Counted from the first letter of the stretch, positions 53,906 to 63,133 are shown. The stretch: 64,000 nucleotides of DNA from Shewanella schlegeliana (GCF_016765635.1 NZ_JAESVD010000005.1:248001-312000), one strand, 5' to 3'. The notes: generated by a model from the sequence alone, not told the origin. Numbers and translations: made by a program.

Positions 53906-54229
53906 ATGTATTACAAATATATGGATGCATTTAAATTTTTCAGGCAACCCAAAGTAGCCATGTTTATCAGACTTAGCTCAATGCTAGTTGCCGTGGCGAT
54001 GCTATTACATGAGTTACAGCTAGGACGCTCTTACTCTTGGTATTTTGCGTTTCTATACTGCTTTTTTCTCATTCCCTCACTCTACTTTACCCGAGCGAAC
54101 CGATACCGACATTTCTTCCATATGCGGGACGTGCTTAAACCCTTTAGGATCTATACGGTACTGATGACCCTGACCTATTTTGTGTTGTACCTACACCAAA
54201 TCATTACTTATGAGCCTCTGCCCACATAA
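53906..54229 (+). CDS. Small inner-membrane protein, unknown
   Basis: 107 residues, basic, with three predicted membrane segments (about 19-37, 43-61, 80-99), the last after FRIYTVLMTLTYFVLYLHQ. ATG at 53906; only a weak GGA ribosome site. No family recognised. It lies alone between two terminators, so it is probably monocistronic. Length, hydrophobic pattern and codon use support a real gene. Confidence 0.65.
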   Translation: MYYKYMDAFKFFRQPKVAMFIRLSSMLVAVAMLLHELQLGRSYSWYFAFLYCFFLIPSLYFTRANRYRHFFHMRDVLKPFRIYTVLMTLTYFVLYLHQIITYEPLPT

Positions 54230-54275
54230 CAACCCTGCTCATATAACAACATAGTGTTCAGCCCGAAAAAGTCAT

Positions 54276-54305
54276 AAAAAAAGCCGCTCAATGCGGCTTT
54301 TTTAT
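54276..54305. terminator. Bidirectional terminator of proBA and the small membrane gene
   Basis: AAAAAGCCGC-TCAAT-GCGGCTTTTT, strong stem with A and T runs on both sides, between convergent genes. Confidence 0.93.
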
Positions 54306-54336
54306 GTGGACTTAAAACGGAGTAAGTAAACCCAGT

Positions 54337-55605
54337 TTAACCACGAATCGTATAATCGCCCCAAGCTAACCATTTATAGGTCGTCAGTGCTTCTAGTCCC
54401 ATAGGTCCACGAGCATGCAGTTTTTGCGTACTCACCGCCACTTCGGCGCCTAGGCCAAACTCACCACCATCGGTAAAGCGGGTACTTGCGTTCACATATA
54501 CGGCCGCCGAATCAACCGCGTTCATAAACTCACTCGCGGTATGAATATTATCGGTCAGAATTGACTCAGAGTGGCCACTTGAGAAAGTGCGGATATGCTC
54601 AACGGCATCGGCTAACTCTGCAACCACTTTGATCCCTAGGGTCAGGGATAACCACTCTGTCGCAAAGGTCTCGTCGGTTGCAGCAGCAACAGCGATACCT
54701 TCGACAGCCAAGATAGCTTGCGTCTGATCGCAGCCGCAGAACTTAACGCCTAAACTGCTAAGGTGTTTTGCTAAAGCGGGAATGAACGTTTTTGCATGAC
54801 TTTGGTGAATAAGCACAGTATCCAGCGCATTACACACCGTTGGCCGCTGCACTTTAGCATTTTCAATAACCGCAACCGCTTTGTCTAGGTTAGCCTCAGC
54901 GTCAACATAGATATGACAGATACCAATACCGCCCAGGATCACTGGAATGGTGGCTTGCTCGGCACACAGACGCTGCAAGTTTTGCCCACCGCGAGGCACG
55001 ATCATATCGACATACTTATCTAGCTTTAACAGACCAGAAACTAGTGCGCGATCAGGATTGTCAATTAACTGTACGCAATCTTCAGGCAAGCCCTGTTCTA
55101 CCATGGCACTACGGATCACTTTACACAGCGCCTTATTCGAAGCGAGGGTCTCTTTACCACCACGAAGAATAACCGCATTACCGGTTTTCAGTGCTAATAC
55201 CGCAATATCAACGGTCACATTTGGGCGTGCTTCATAAATAACCCCGATGACCCCAAGAGGCACACGGCGACGTGACAATCGTAAACCGTTATCCAACAAA
55301 CGACTATCGATCTCGCTACCAACAGGGTCGGTCAAACCGATCACATTATCGATGTCGCTAATTACGCCCATTAAGCGTGCTTCATCGAGTAATAGGCGGT
55401 CAATCATCGCATCTGACAGGCCATTAGCCTTCGCCTGTGCCACGTCTTGTTGGTTAGCGCTAACTATATCGGCTTTAGCAGCCGTGAGTTTATCGGCTAT
55501 ACAGCGAAGCAGTGCCGACTTTTGCTGTCCAGAAAGATTCGCTAAAGCATAACTTGCCTGTTTAGCATTCTGCCCTAAAGCCGTTAAATATCCGTCGTTA
55601 CTCAT
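54337..55605 (-). CDS. proA: Glutamate-5-semialdehyde dehydrogenase (gamma-glutamyl phosphate reductase)
   Basis: Second step of proline synthesis, reducing gamma-glutamyl phosphate with NADPH. 422 residues. Aldehyde-dehydrogenase fold with [29 protein letters not shown], catalytic Cys in [14 protein letters not shown], and [19 protein letters not shown]. Start overlaps the proB stop by 4 bp (ATGA), showing coupling. Confidence 0.97.
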   Translation of the reverse strand: MSNDGYLTALGQNAKQASYALANLSGQQKSALLRCIADKLTAAKADIVSANQQDVAQAKANGLSDAMIDRLLLDEARLMGVISDIDNVIGLTDPVGSEIDSRLLDNGLRLSRRRVPLGVIGVIYEARPNVTVDIAVLALKTGNAVILRGGKETLASNKALCKVIRSAMVEQGLPEDCVQLIDNPDRALVSGLLKLDKYVDMIVPRGGQNLQRLCAEQATIPVILGGIGICHIYVDAEANLDKAVAVIENAKVQRPTVCNALDTVLIHQSHAKTFIPALAKHLSSLGVKFCGCDQTQAILAVEGIAVAAATDETFATEWLSLTLGIKVVAELADAVEHIRTFSSGHSESILTDNIHTASEFMNAVDSAAVYVNASTRFTDGGEFGLGAEVAVSTQKLHARGPMGLEALTTYKWLAWGDYTIRG

Positions 55606-56720
55606 AACACCACCATGTCGTTGCGGTGAACCACTGCATCACCATAATCATATCCAAGCACCTCTTCGATACTATCGGAGTGCTTTCCTGCAATCTTAGT
55701 CATATCTACTGAGCCATAACGGCTCATGCCTTTAGCATACACCTTGCCCTTGGCATCAATCAGCTCGATGGTATCGCCACGCTGAAACTGGCCTTTAACC
55801 TCGGTAATACCTTTAGAAAGTAAACTTCTGCCCTTCTCGGTCACAGCTGTAATGGCACCAGTATCCAGCACGACTTGTCCGCGAGCTTTAGGTCCGGCCA
55901 AAATCCACTGTTTACGGCTTTCTAGTGGGTGCTCAAGCGCGGTAAAGTGAGTACCGACAGGCTTAGCGCAAACCACATTTTGAATAACATCTTTATGGTG
56001 ACCAGAGGCAATAACCACCTCAATCCCTGCGCGACGCGCAATATCAGCAGCCTCAAGCTTAGTCGCCATACCGCCCGTTCCAAGCCCAGATACCGCACCA
56101 CCCGCTAGCATGCGCAAACTATCATCGATATTTTGCACTTCGGTGATCAATTTGGCGTCTGGATTTTTACGCGGGTCGGCGTCAAATAAGCCTTTCTGAT
56201 CGGTCAACAGAATCAATAAGTCCGCATCACACAATAGTGCGGCGCGAGCCGATAAGTTATCGTTGTCGCCAACCTTGATTTCCGCTGTTGCGACCGCGTC
56301 ATTCTCGTTAATAATTGGAATGATGCCATTGTTAAGCAAGGCATTAAGCGAATCTCTCGCGTTTAAATAACGTTCTCTGTCATGCAGATCGGCGCGGGTT
56401 AACAATAGCTGCCCAACATGCAAACCATAGATACTAAATAACTGAGACCAGGCAAGGATCAGTTGACTCTGCCCAACCGCAGCAAGCAACTGCTTACTGG
56501 CAATGGTATCGGGTAATTCGGGGTAGCCTAAATGCTCTTTACCTGCAGCGATTGCTCCAGAGGTACACAAGACGACTTCGACACCCGCTTTCATCAAGCA
56601 AGCCATCTGCCGTGCTAATTCAACCATGTGCGCTTTATCTAGTTTTCGGCTGCCAGATGTCAGTACACTCGTTCCCAATTTAACCACTACGCGGCGGTAA
56701 CTAATCTCACTTAAGTTCAT
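55602..56720 (-). CDS. proB: Glutamate 5-kinase
   Basis: First, feedback-regulated step of proline synthesis. 372 residues (E. coli 367). Amino-acid kinase domain (about 1-260) with [18 protein letters not shown] and [13 protein letters not shown]-terminal PUA domain (about 275-365). Operon proBA. Confidence 0.97.
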   Translation of the reverse strand: MNLSEISYRRVVVKLGTSVLTSGSRKLDKAHMVELARQMACLMKAGVEVVLCTSGAIAAGKEHLGYPELPDTIASKQLLAAVGQSQLILAWSQLFSIYGLHVGQLLLTRADLHDRERYLNARDSLNALLNNGIIPIINENDAVATAEIKVGDNDNLSARAALLCDADLLILLTDQKGLFDADPRKNPDAKLITEVQNIDDSLRMLAGGAVSGLGTGGMATKLEAADIARRAGIEVVIASGHHKDVIQNVVCAKPVGTHFTALEHPLESRKQWILAGPKARGQVVLDTGAITAVTEKGRSLLSKGITEVKGQFQRGDTIELIDAKGKVYAKGMSRYGSVDMTKIAGKHSDSIEEVLGYDYGDAVVHRNDMVVL

Positions 56721-56911
56721 TATCTGCTAACAAAATTACATTGAATAAAACCTTATACCCAATCTAGGTTTGAAATGGTAGTAAGCACCAACAAAGAAAC
56801 TGAAAAAAAAAGATGAAATAGGGTTATCTCATGATAATTGCTGGAAATTTAGCAGAATATTGAAATTTCACGCGAGATTTTTTAACAGTCGACGCTAAAT
56901 CGTCATAAGAG

Positions 56912-56934
56912 AAAGCCACACTGAGTGTGGCTTT
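56912..56934 (-). terminator. Terminator of the purine permease gene
   Basis: AAAGCCACA-CTGAG-TGTGGCTTT-type stem, 32 bp past the permease stop. The T-run is short (TTTCTC on the minus strand). Confidence 0.75.
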
Positions 56935-56965
56935 AAATTGGCTTATGAGCAGTTAACAAGACTGA

Positions 56966-58255
56966 CTAGCCATAGATAAACTTAGCAACAAACAGTGCGG
57001 CTAAGATCACCACTCCGACGCTTAAATCTTTATAGCGTCCGCTCATCAATTTTATCACCGCATAAGAGATAAAGCCCATGGCTATTCCTGTTGCAATAGA
57101 GAAAGTCAGCGGCATTAAGATACAGACAACCACCACCGGTGCCGCCTCGGTAATATCTTCCCATTCAACATGAACCAGCCCCGCCATCATCAAGATAGCG
57201 ACGTAAAAAAGTGTCCCCGCCGTCGCATAAGCAGGCACCATTCCCGCTAATGGCGAGATAAATAATGCCCCTAAAAATAGAAGCCCCACGACCACCGCGG
57301 TTAATCCTGTACGGCCGCCAGCACTGACACCCGCGGTACTTTCGATATAGCTGGTTGTGGTTGAGGTACCCAACATGGCACCGGCAATGGTTGCGGTGCT
57401 GTCAGCGGTTAAAGCTCGGTTTAATCGCGGTAAACGCCCTTTATCATCTAGAAAGCCACCACGCTGCGCCACGGCCACTAAGGTGCCGGAGGTATCAAAT
57501 AGATCGACAAATAGGAAGGCAAACACCACAGATAGCATGCTGATCTCTAACACACTAGAGAGATCCATCTTCATAAATGTTGGCATGATAGACGGCGGCG
57601 TTGAGACAATACCTTGATACTGAACATCTCCAAATAGCAGACCTAACCCGGTAATCGCCAATATGCTAATAATAACGGCTGACTTCATTCCACGATGAAC
57701 CATGGCAATAATAAGGAAAAATCCTAACGCCGCCATAACCGCTGGAAAAGCAGTAATATCCCCCATAGCCACCAGTGTTGCCGGGTTAGCCACAACAATG
57801 CCAGCACTCTTAAGGCCAATCAAAGCCAAAAACAGACCAATACCCGCAGCAATACCGATCCGCAGCGACATTGGGATGCTATTTACCACCCACTCACGAA
57901 TGCGCACCAAAGATAAAACTAAGAAGCAAATACCAGACAGGAACACCGCACCTAATGCCGTTTCCCATGAGTAGCCCATCTCACCCACGACGGTGTAGGT
58001 AAAGAAGGCGTTTAAGCCCATACCTGGAGCCAAGGCGATTGGATAGTTAGCAACGAGTCCCATGACTAAACAGCCGATGGCCGCCGCTAAACAGGTCGCG
58101 ACAAACACGGCGCCGTGATCCATACCCGCATCGGCTAGCATCATAGGATTGACAAAAATGATGTAAGCCATGGTCAGGAAGGTCGTTAGTCCTGCGATGA
58201 CCTCTTGCTTTAGTGTTGTTTGATTTTGTTTTAATTTGAATAATTTTTCTAACAT
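56966..58255 (-). CDS. NCS2/AzgA-family purine permease
   Basis: 429 residues, about 12-14 membrane segments. AzgA-branch features: N-terminal QEVIAGLTTFLTMAYIIFVNP, the motif ALAPGMGLNAFFTYTVV, and TSGTLVAVAQRGG with GTSTTTSYIESTAGVSAGGRTGL. In E. coli the relatives AdeP/AdeQ and GhxP/GhxQ import adenine, or hypoxanthine and guanine, with protons. Which purine is used here is not clear. Monocistronic, with an upstream inverted repeat and candidate promoter. Confidence 0.9.
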   Translation of the reverse strand: MLEKLFKLKQNQTTLKQEVIAGLTTFLTMAYIIFVNPMMLADAGMDHGAVFVATCLAAAIGCLVMGLVANYPIALAPGMGLNAFFTYTVVGEMGYSWETALGAVFLSGICFLVLSLVRIREWVVNSIPMSLRIGIAAGIGLFLALIGLKSAGIVVANPATLVAMGDITAFPAVMAALGFFLIIAMVHRGMKSAVIISILAITGLGLLFGDVQYQGIVSTPPSIMPTFMKMDLSSVLEISMLSVVFAFLFVDLFDTSGTLVAVAQRGGFLDDKGRLPRLNRALTADSTATIAGAMLGTSTTTSYIESTAGVSAGGRTGLTAVVVGLLFLGALFISPLAGMVPAYATAGTLFYVAILMMAGLVHVEWEDITEAAPVVVVCILMPLTFSIATGIAMGFISYAVIKLMSGRYKDLSVGVVILAALFVAKFIYG

Positions 58256-58392
58256 GGAACTAAGTCCCTTGGTTTTTATTATATTGATTTGTAGGGTGTA
58301 ATCATTGGTAACTTAAGTAAGACTTTTCTATTTAGCAAACAATCATTATTTGATTCACAGTGAGCCTTGGTTAACAAAGTACGAATATGGAT

Positions 58393-58435
58393 ATGTACAA
58401 AAACCGCTCAACCTGTACATTTCGGTGCGATTATA
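58393..58435 (-). promoter_or_regulatory. Permease control region: -10 box and inverted repeat
   Basis: Minus-strand TATAAT at 58430-58435, about 175 bp upstream of the permease start. Just downstream is ATGTACA (58414-58420) and its inverted copy TGTACAT (58393-58399), separated by 14 bp. The repeat lies in the transcribed leader or at the start site. A purine riboswitch was looked for and not found. Confidence 0.4.
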
Positions 58436-58630
58436 CGGGGGGTTTAGGTCAGAGACCAGTTATTTAAAACACCTGTTTGTTTGTGAGTTGGGCAACTTTG
58501 GAGGCCACTCGGGAGGCGACTTGGTTCAGCTTCAGTCAGCTTTAGCGATCTGATTGTTTTGCTGTTAACAACAATTAGGAACTGTCGAGTTTTCTACTTG
58601 AAAGTTAGACTGCGTCTAACAATTAATACC

Positions 58631-58844
58631 GTGGCTATGCCACATATCAAGCTGCGCTTGACCAACGTCGCGGCGCTTCGCCCGCACCCGAGAGATTGTA
58701 TAACATAGCCATAATGTTATTTTTAGGCCAAGCATGACAATCAGCTAAAGTGGTTCCAATGGCCTGCGGCCAGCGCATGTGCAGACACTGCCGTGACACG
58801 CTGCAAGTCCATCCATGGAAGCTCGGCCATGACGTCCTTGTCAT
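58631..58844. repeat. Hairpin-chain element, left copy
   Basis: Series of short, nearly adjacent perfect stem-loops: GTGGC-TAT-GCCAC (58631), CAAGC-TGC-GCTTG (58648), GGCG-CTT-CGCC (58672), ATAACAT/ATGTTAT (58700), TGGCC-TGC-GGCCA (58760), ATGAC-GTCCTT-GTCAT (58829). It lies left of the orphan gene. A related chain lies on the other side (62642-62834). Probably a non-coding, possibly mobile, palindromic element; I recognise the style from Shewanella and Vibrio intergenic repeats but cannot name a family. Confidence 0.6.
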
Positions 58845-59010
58845 GGACGGTCACGGCCGTATCTACACCGAGTTAGAAAAGCACAATCTTTAATGTTTAG
58901 AGTTACGGCTAAAGTCCTAGCTCGTTTTTGGACAAAAATTGGTTAGAGCAACGAGTCTAAAGCTGGGTCGTGGGAGGAGGAAAAATATGATTCTCAAATA
59001 AAGTTTACCC

Positions 59011-59070
59011 TGACCCCACATATCCTTTTGTGACCCCACATATCCTTTTGTGACCCCACATATCCTTTTG
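59011..59070. repeat. Three exact tandem 20-bp repeats
   Basis: TGACCCCACATATCCTTTTG repeated three times without change (59011-59030, 59031-59050, 59051-59070), ending 9 bp from the stop codon of the orphan gene. Preceded by GTTTACCC; the composite TTTACCCTGACCCC resembles sequences that flank small transposase-associated repeats in gammaproteobacteria (recollection, not verified). Confidence 0.9.
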
Positions 59071-59079
59071 TAGCTTTTA

Positions 59080-62000
59080 TCATTCTTCTTCCATGCTTTT
59101 TACTTCTGTTTTAATACAAGAACGATCTTCTGCTAAACCAATTTGCATCCAATAATTTATTGATAATACACCAATATTTTCATTTTCAGATGGTTCATAA
59201 TTAACTTTAACAAACTGCTTTTCAGTAACCTTACCAATTTCGATAGACTCGAATAAATCTTTAGTAGTCAGCAAGCTGAAGTTAACGTCCGAAAATCGAA
59301 TACTGTATACGATAATATTACCTATATGACAGATATAATTTCGTCCATAACCATCGATAAACGATATATCAAATTTATCTGCTAAATCTTGTTTATACTC
59401 TGCTTCTCGAAGTAATTGATTTAACTCCGAGCTTCCTGAGAACAAAACAGGGTTTAAAATATTTTTGCTTAACTCTGAAATATCAAAAATATTATCTTCT
59501 GCATTGGCATAGAGTTTTGAATCAGAGGTTTTGTAGCGCAGTAGCTTCCTTAATATATTGAGTTTAAGATTGTTTCCTGTTGATTCTTTTAGCCAATCGT
59601 CCTCGTTAAAAGCTCTATTGGTATCAATCCTTTTCGCAATTTTCTCTTTTAAATACCCCTGTATGTTTAATTTGCATAAATTATCTTCCATAGGGGTACC
59701 ATTAAAACTAACCGATTTAAAGAGGTTCATAGGAAATTCCAAATTCTGCTCTTCGCCTGTAAAAGCCTCGGAACAAGTTAAACCAAACTCTGTTAGAAGC
59801 TCTTCGTCAATTTCAGCATCTGTAACTATGTCATTCTGTCGTTGGTTTATTTGATTAATCACCTGCTGAACTGAAGCTTTAAAGTTATCTAGGTTACTAT
59901 CAAACTCTTCTCTAGAGATAAGGAATGGCTCTTTGATTTCGTCAGACAATTTAAGCCATTGTTGTAAGTCACGAACAAGGGAATTTTGATCTTGATGGCG
60001 AAACGCATCTGAAAAAATGATATCGAACCATTTACGTTCAAGTTGCCATTGGTTATTTGAAAATGAAACGGCAATTTCAACATAAGCACTATTCATACTA
60101 TGAGGATCGTTGCGTCCCCAGCCTGAATAGGTACGTCCTGATACTCTTCGCTTTTCATTAACGCGCCCAAAAGACTCAAGAACTTTTGAAAGCCATGAGC
60201 CGTAGCTACTGTCACCATAATTGGGGTAATCTCTATGCCTAATATACGCCCCAAGGATGTCGTTAGCATTAGATACAGATTTCGTTCTACCACCAATTGA
60301 GCCTGTTGGATGGATTGAATCACTAGAAAATAGTGCTCTAACATATTGTCTTATTTTATCGTCATCGTTCAAGTTAGGCTTGAGCAGAATGTAACAAGCA
60401 GTAATAATTCTCAGGTCAAACGCAGCATTCTTTAGTGCAATATTAAAAGCAGGTTGAAGCTTAAATTCATTACCATTCAAAGCAGTAATCCATGACGGCG
60501 CATCGAAGCTTTTAAGCAACATGTCATGGGTCACCAATTCTGAGTGCCATGCATATTCTTCAAATACATGACCATAATCTTCTACAGAAAACTTTTCGTG
60601 CCAGTTATTTAACATGTCTACTCCCCAACCAGCAGCTTCAACATTGTTATACCTCAATGCTGATACTGCGGTATGAGCTGTAAACTCTAGGTGTGCAAGG
60701 AACAATGGTAATGAATCAGTAAAATTATCCAGCCGTTTACTTCTTGGTTCAATGTAATCCAGCCAAGACTCCCATGACCCAACAAAATCAAAAAGTACGT
60801 CTTCATATTTATTGGCTACACGCATATCTGGTGAAGAAGAGTTATATGAACGCCATTCCATCAATAATGACCAAGTAAAGTAACTACCTTGGATCAATGA
60901 AATCCCCTCATGCTTAACTAATTTTTCTCGATCTGAAAATATTCGCTTATGCAAATAAATGACTTCGTCAAAGTATTCAATGTTTTCAGGGATTAGTTCG
61001 ACAGCAGCTTTAGCAATTTGAAAATATTCTGTCAAAATTTCATCGAGATAACTTCTACTGAAAAAGCCGGCCGTTGGCAGCAATAACCAGTTGTCGTCTT
61101 CTCTATTATCATTTAAGAAGCTTAAAGCTGAAGCTATCTCGATGTGCCATTTCACGATGTTGTCTAAAGCATATTTGAATTCTACAGTGTTCTTTTCTCG
61201 AATCGAGTCATTAGCTGAGCCAACCAAGCCTAGCATCATGGATGTCAGGCTCTTATCATGTTGTTCTTCGTTTTTCTTAGTTGCAAAACTATTTTTAATC
61301 AGTGTTTTAGATAACCAACCTAGATCAAAACCAGTATATCTAACAACTACGAGACCCGTTTCATTTTCTCTAGTCCAAAAAGGTTGTAGTACTAATTCTG
61401 GCTTATCATTAAAATCTAAACCCTGCCTGCCAAAACCTTTTTTCGAAACTAGCCACTTGCCCAAACTCCGGCAACTGAACCAACTAAGTACTTTGAACTT
61501 CTTAACTTGGTAACGAATTACCGCGTTGATGATTGCGAAGTAGACATTAGTAACCTGAATTGGAGCTGCTGCCGGAACTATAATTTCGTTGTACTTATCA
61601 GTAGAGTAGTTATAAGTGCTAACTTTCAGTACGTTTTCATCTGGGCTAGCCAGAATATTATTCTGCACTGAGTTTAGTAGTAATAGCTCATGAATTCTTT
61701 GCCTAATATCGGTCTCACACAGTTCATGAATAGTGAACCGAACAACTAACCTGTCACGTTTCGTTTCATCTAGCATAAAAAATGTAGCAGTAAAAAACCA
61801 ACTAGTTAATAGGATATTAAGAATCAACCATAGAGCTGTAGTTATGCAAATCGCTAGATAAGTTGAGTGATCCATACTTGCACTGAGGAAATAGCCTGCA
61901 ACTATAAAAATGGACAAAAATAAACCACTCAGACCAGCAAACATGAAGCCAGAGTACATCTGATAAATAGGAAACAGTGTTTTCTTACCTGACTTATTCT

Positions 62001-62355
62001 GAAAAAGCACACCAATCAAACCAATAACAAGGGGATACACAACGCCGACAATGGTTAGCTGTCCTGCTAGAAAACCTCCTTGCCAGTCAATTAATTTTTT
62101 CCAGTGAGGGAAATACTCAATAGCAAATGGAGTTAATTCTTCTTTCCAGAGTAATAAATTAGTAACAAGCAAACTAGCTAAGGCGAAGGTGAGAAAGGTG
62201 TAATAACTATGCCTTTGAGACCAGCGTAATATGTTGTGTTCAAAAAAACTCCACTTACTAGATAAGAACGCCTTGTTTTGATAAAGAGTTTCATCAATGT
62301 TTTTATTTACATGATACTGAAGTGAATTTAACATTTTCTCGATTTTAACAAACAC
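59080..62355 (-). CDS. Large orphan membrane protein, unknown function
   Basis: 1091 residues, AT-rich compared with neighbours. About 50 N-terminal residues precede four membrane segments (about 53-72, 97-118, 135-157, 167-195). A soluble region of nearly 900 residues follows, rich in Asn, Asp, Trp and aromatic residues. I see no Walker, nuclease, TIR, protease or HEPN motif. The GTG start at 62355 has GAGG seven bases upstream; an ATG seven codons later is an alternative. It stands alone between two hairpin-chain elements, on the same strand as the repeats at its 3' end. Composition and context suggest acquired DNA. A defence or membrane-effector role is possible, but nothing in the sequence proves it. 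Confidence 0.8.
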   Translation of the reverse strand: MFVKIEKMLNSLQYHVNKNIDETLYQNKAFLSSKWSFFEHNILRWSQRHSYYTFLTFALASLLVTNLLLWKEELTPFAIEYFPHWKKLIDWQGGFLAGQLTIVGVVYPLVIGLIGVLFQNKSGKKTLFPIYQMYSGFMFAGLSGLFLSIFIVAGYFLSASMDHSTYLAICITTALWLILNILLTSWFFTATFFMLDETKRDRLVVRFTIHELCETDIRQRIHELLLLNSVQNNILASPDENVLKVSTYNYSTDKYNEIIVPAAAPIQVTNVYFAIINAVIRYQVKKFKVLSWFSCRSLGKWLVSKKGFGRQGLDFNDKPELVLQPFWTRENETGLVVVRYTGFDLGWLSKTLIKNSFATKKNEEQHDKSLTSMMLGLVGSANDSIREKNTVEFKYALDNIVKWHIEIASALSFLNDNREDDNWLLLPTAGFFSRSYLDEILTEYFQIAKAAVELIPENIEYFDEVIYLHKRIFSDREKLVKHEGISLIQGSYFTWSLLMEWRSYNSSSPDMRVANKYEDVLFDFVGSWESWLDYIEPRSKRLDNFTDSLPLFLAHLEFTAHTAVSALRYNNVEAAGWGVDMLNNWHEKFSVEDYGHVFEEYAWHSELVTHDMLLKSFDAPSWITALNGNEFKLQPAFNIALKNAAFDLRIITACYILLKPNLNDDDKIRQYVRALFSSDSIHPTGSIGGRTKSVSNANDILGAYIRHRDYPNYGDSSYGSWLSKVLESFGRVNEKRRVSGRTYSGWGRNDPHSMNSAYVEIAVSFSNNQWQLERKWFDIIFSDAFRHQDQNSLVRDLQQWLKLSDEIKEPFLISREEFDSNLDNFKASVQQVINQINQRQNDIVTDAEIDEELLTEFGLTCSEAFTGEEQNLEFPMNLFKSVSFNGTPMEDNLCKLNIQGYLKEKIAKRIDTNRAFNEDDWLKESTGNNLKLNILRKLLRYKTSDSKLYANAEDNIFDISELSKNILNPVLFSGSSELNQLLREAEYKQDLADKFDISFIDGYGRNYICHIGNIIVYSIRFSDVNFSLLTTKDLFESIEIGKVTEKQFVKVNYEPSENENIGVLSINYWMQIGLAEDRSCIKTEVKSMEEE

Positions 62356-62641
62356 TTAAGTGCCTCAAACAGCTAGAAGGATCATTTTCAAGTACAACCA
62401 CTTTACTAGAAAGCGTGTGTTAATCAATGATATGCGTACCTTTATATTGTTTAGTGCTTATGATGGGGAGTCAGGCCTTGCTTTTTGCATTCCGATTAAA
62501 ATATGTATGGCAAACGTAGCTGACTACTGAGTGTCTTTTTTCGAGATGAAAATGATAAAGGGGCAAAAGTAAGTTACTAAACATACGGGAAACACCCATT
62601 CCCCATCGGAGTTGCCGAAGTACGCAGATAAAAATGCCGTG
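62356..62641. other. Gap upstream of the orphan gene
   Basis: AT-rich, no coding sequence with support. It should contain the orphan gene's promoter, which I could not place with confidence. Confidence 0.4.
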
Positions 62642-62834
62642 GAGCCATCATGGATGATGGCTCTGGCTCGGAGGGACATGGATGTCCCATCTGAGCCGTT
62701 AGGCGATTTTTATTGGAGTATGAGGAATCACAACTTCGTCGGGGCGGCTGGGGAGATCCAAGAGGGGGTAGCTGTTGCCCCCTTCTTGGCCGAGTGTGAG
62801 CTGGAAGCTCACGGCTTTGGTCAGGTGCAACCTG
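62642..62834. repeat. Hairpin-chain element, right copy
   Basis: Chain of stem-loops, several with the loop TGGA: GAGCCATCA-TGGA-TGATGGCTC (62642), GGGACA-TGGA-TGTCCC inside an outer GGCTC/GAGCC stem (62665-62697), CCAAGAGGGGG with CCCCCTTCTTGG (62758-62789), GTGAGCT-GGA-AGCTCAC (62796), CAGGT-GCA-ACCTG (62822). A 76-codon plus-strand frame runs through it, but its codons merely follow the palindromes. Confidence 0.65.
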
Positions 62835-62857
62835 ATTTATAGCCTTAAATTCAAGGC

Positions 62858-62883
62858 AAAAAAAACCAGCTCAAAGGAGCTGG
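62858..62883 (-). terminator. Terminator of small unit A
   Basis: Minus strand CCAGCTC-CTTT-GAGCTGG followed by eight T's. It ends the first of the two tandem small transcription units. Confidence 0.93.
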
Positions 62884-63034
62884 CAAGACATGTTTCAAGT
62901 GTTCCAAAAGGAAATCGGTTAGCGCGCTAGCGTTAATCAATGGTATATCAACAAGGTCAACATACCACTTGAGTCTAAACACACCCAAAGGGTGTTATAA
63001 GGTTGATGGATGATGGAACTACCTTTAAGGAGGG

Positions 63035-63133
63035 TTAGCCCTTAAAAGTCATGGCGTATAAACCGCCACGCAAAACAGTTGAATCCAACCAAGTGTTTTG
63101 CCAGTAAATCGTAGTTTGTCCTGTATAAGGCAC
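63035..63133 (-). CDS. 32-residue peptide of unit A, C-terminus VLRGGLYAMTFKG
   Basis: Starts with GTG at 63133, eight bases after AGGAG (TTAGGAGTATTGACT). The peptide begins MPYTGQTTIYWQNTWL and ends VLRGGLYAMTFKG. Compared with unit B, residues TIY-Q--WL and the final 13 are the same, and six of the identical residues use different, synonymous codons (Thr, Tyr, Gln, Leu, Arg, Phe), as expected for a coding sequence. A caution: a plus-strand frame overlaps with the same third positions. No family recognised. The di-Gly before LYAMTFKG resembles a leader-cleavage site, and the fixed C-terminus before the stop resembles a nascent-chain arrest peptide; both are guesses. Confidence 0.7.
   Translation of the reverse strand: MPYTGQTTIYWQNTWLDSTVLRGGLYAMTFKG

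Larger units (their letters stand above)
58256..59079. other. 824-bp gap between the purine permease and the orphan gene
   Basis: No convincing coding sequence. From left to right it holds the permease promoter region with an inverted repeat (58393-58435), a chain of short hairpins (58631-58844), and three tandem 20-bp repeats (59011-59070). The open frames inside the hairpin chain are products of the palindromes. Confidence 0.6.

Noticed and set aside
58256..58450. Purine riboswitch upstream of the permease
   Set aside because: The TATAAT is present but the conserved loop sequences and the three-way junction of the purine aptamer are not.
58647..58844. 65-codon minus-strand frame in the left hairpin chain
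   Set aside because: Same reason: palindromic DNA, no ribosome site, no family.
59011..59070. CRISPR array
   Set aside because: The three 20-bp repeats are directly adjacent with no spacers, and no cas genes are present.
58980..62600. Flanking direct repeats marking an att site or insertion of the orphan gene
   Set aside because: I could not find a matching direct repeat on both sides, no integrase is present, and the nearest tRNA genes are far away.
62612..62842. 76-codon plus-strand frame in the right hairpin chain
   Set aside because: Its codons follow a string of perfect palindromes, and no ribosome site precedes it. The DNA structure explains the sequence better.
63051..63107. Plus-strand 18-codon frame in unit A (MAYKPPRKT...), with a matching frame at 63717-63773 in unit B
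   Set aside because: The AAGGAGG before it is 17 bases from the ATG, no plus-strand promoter or terminator fits, and shared residues TIY of the minus frame extend past its stop. Third positions coincide in both frames, so codon change alone does not exclude it.
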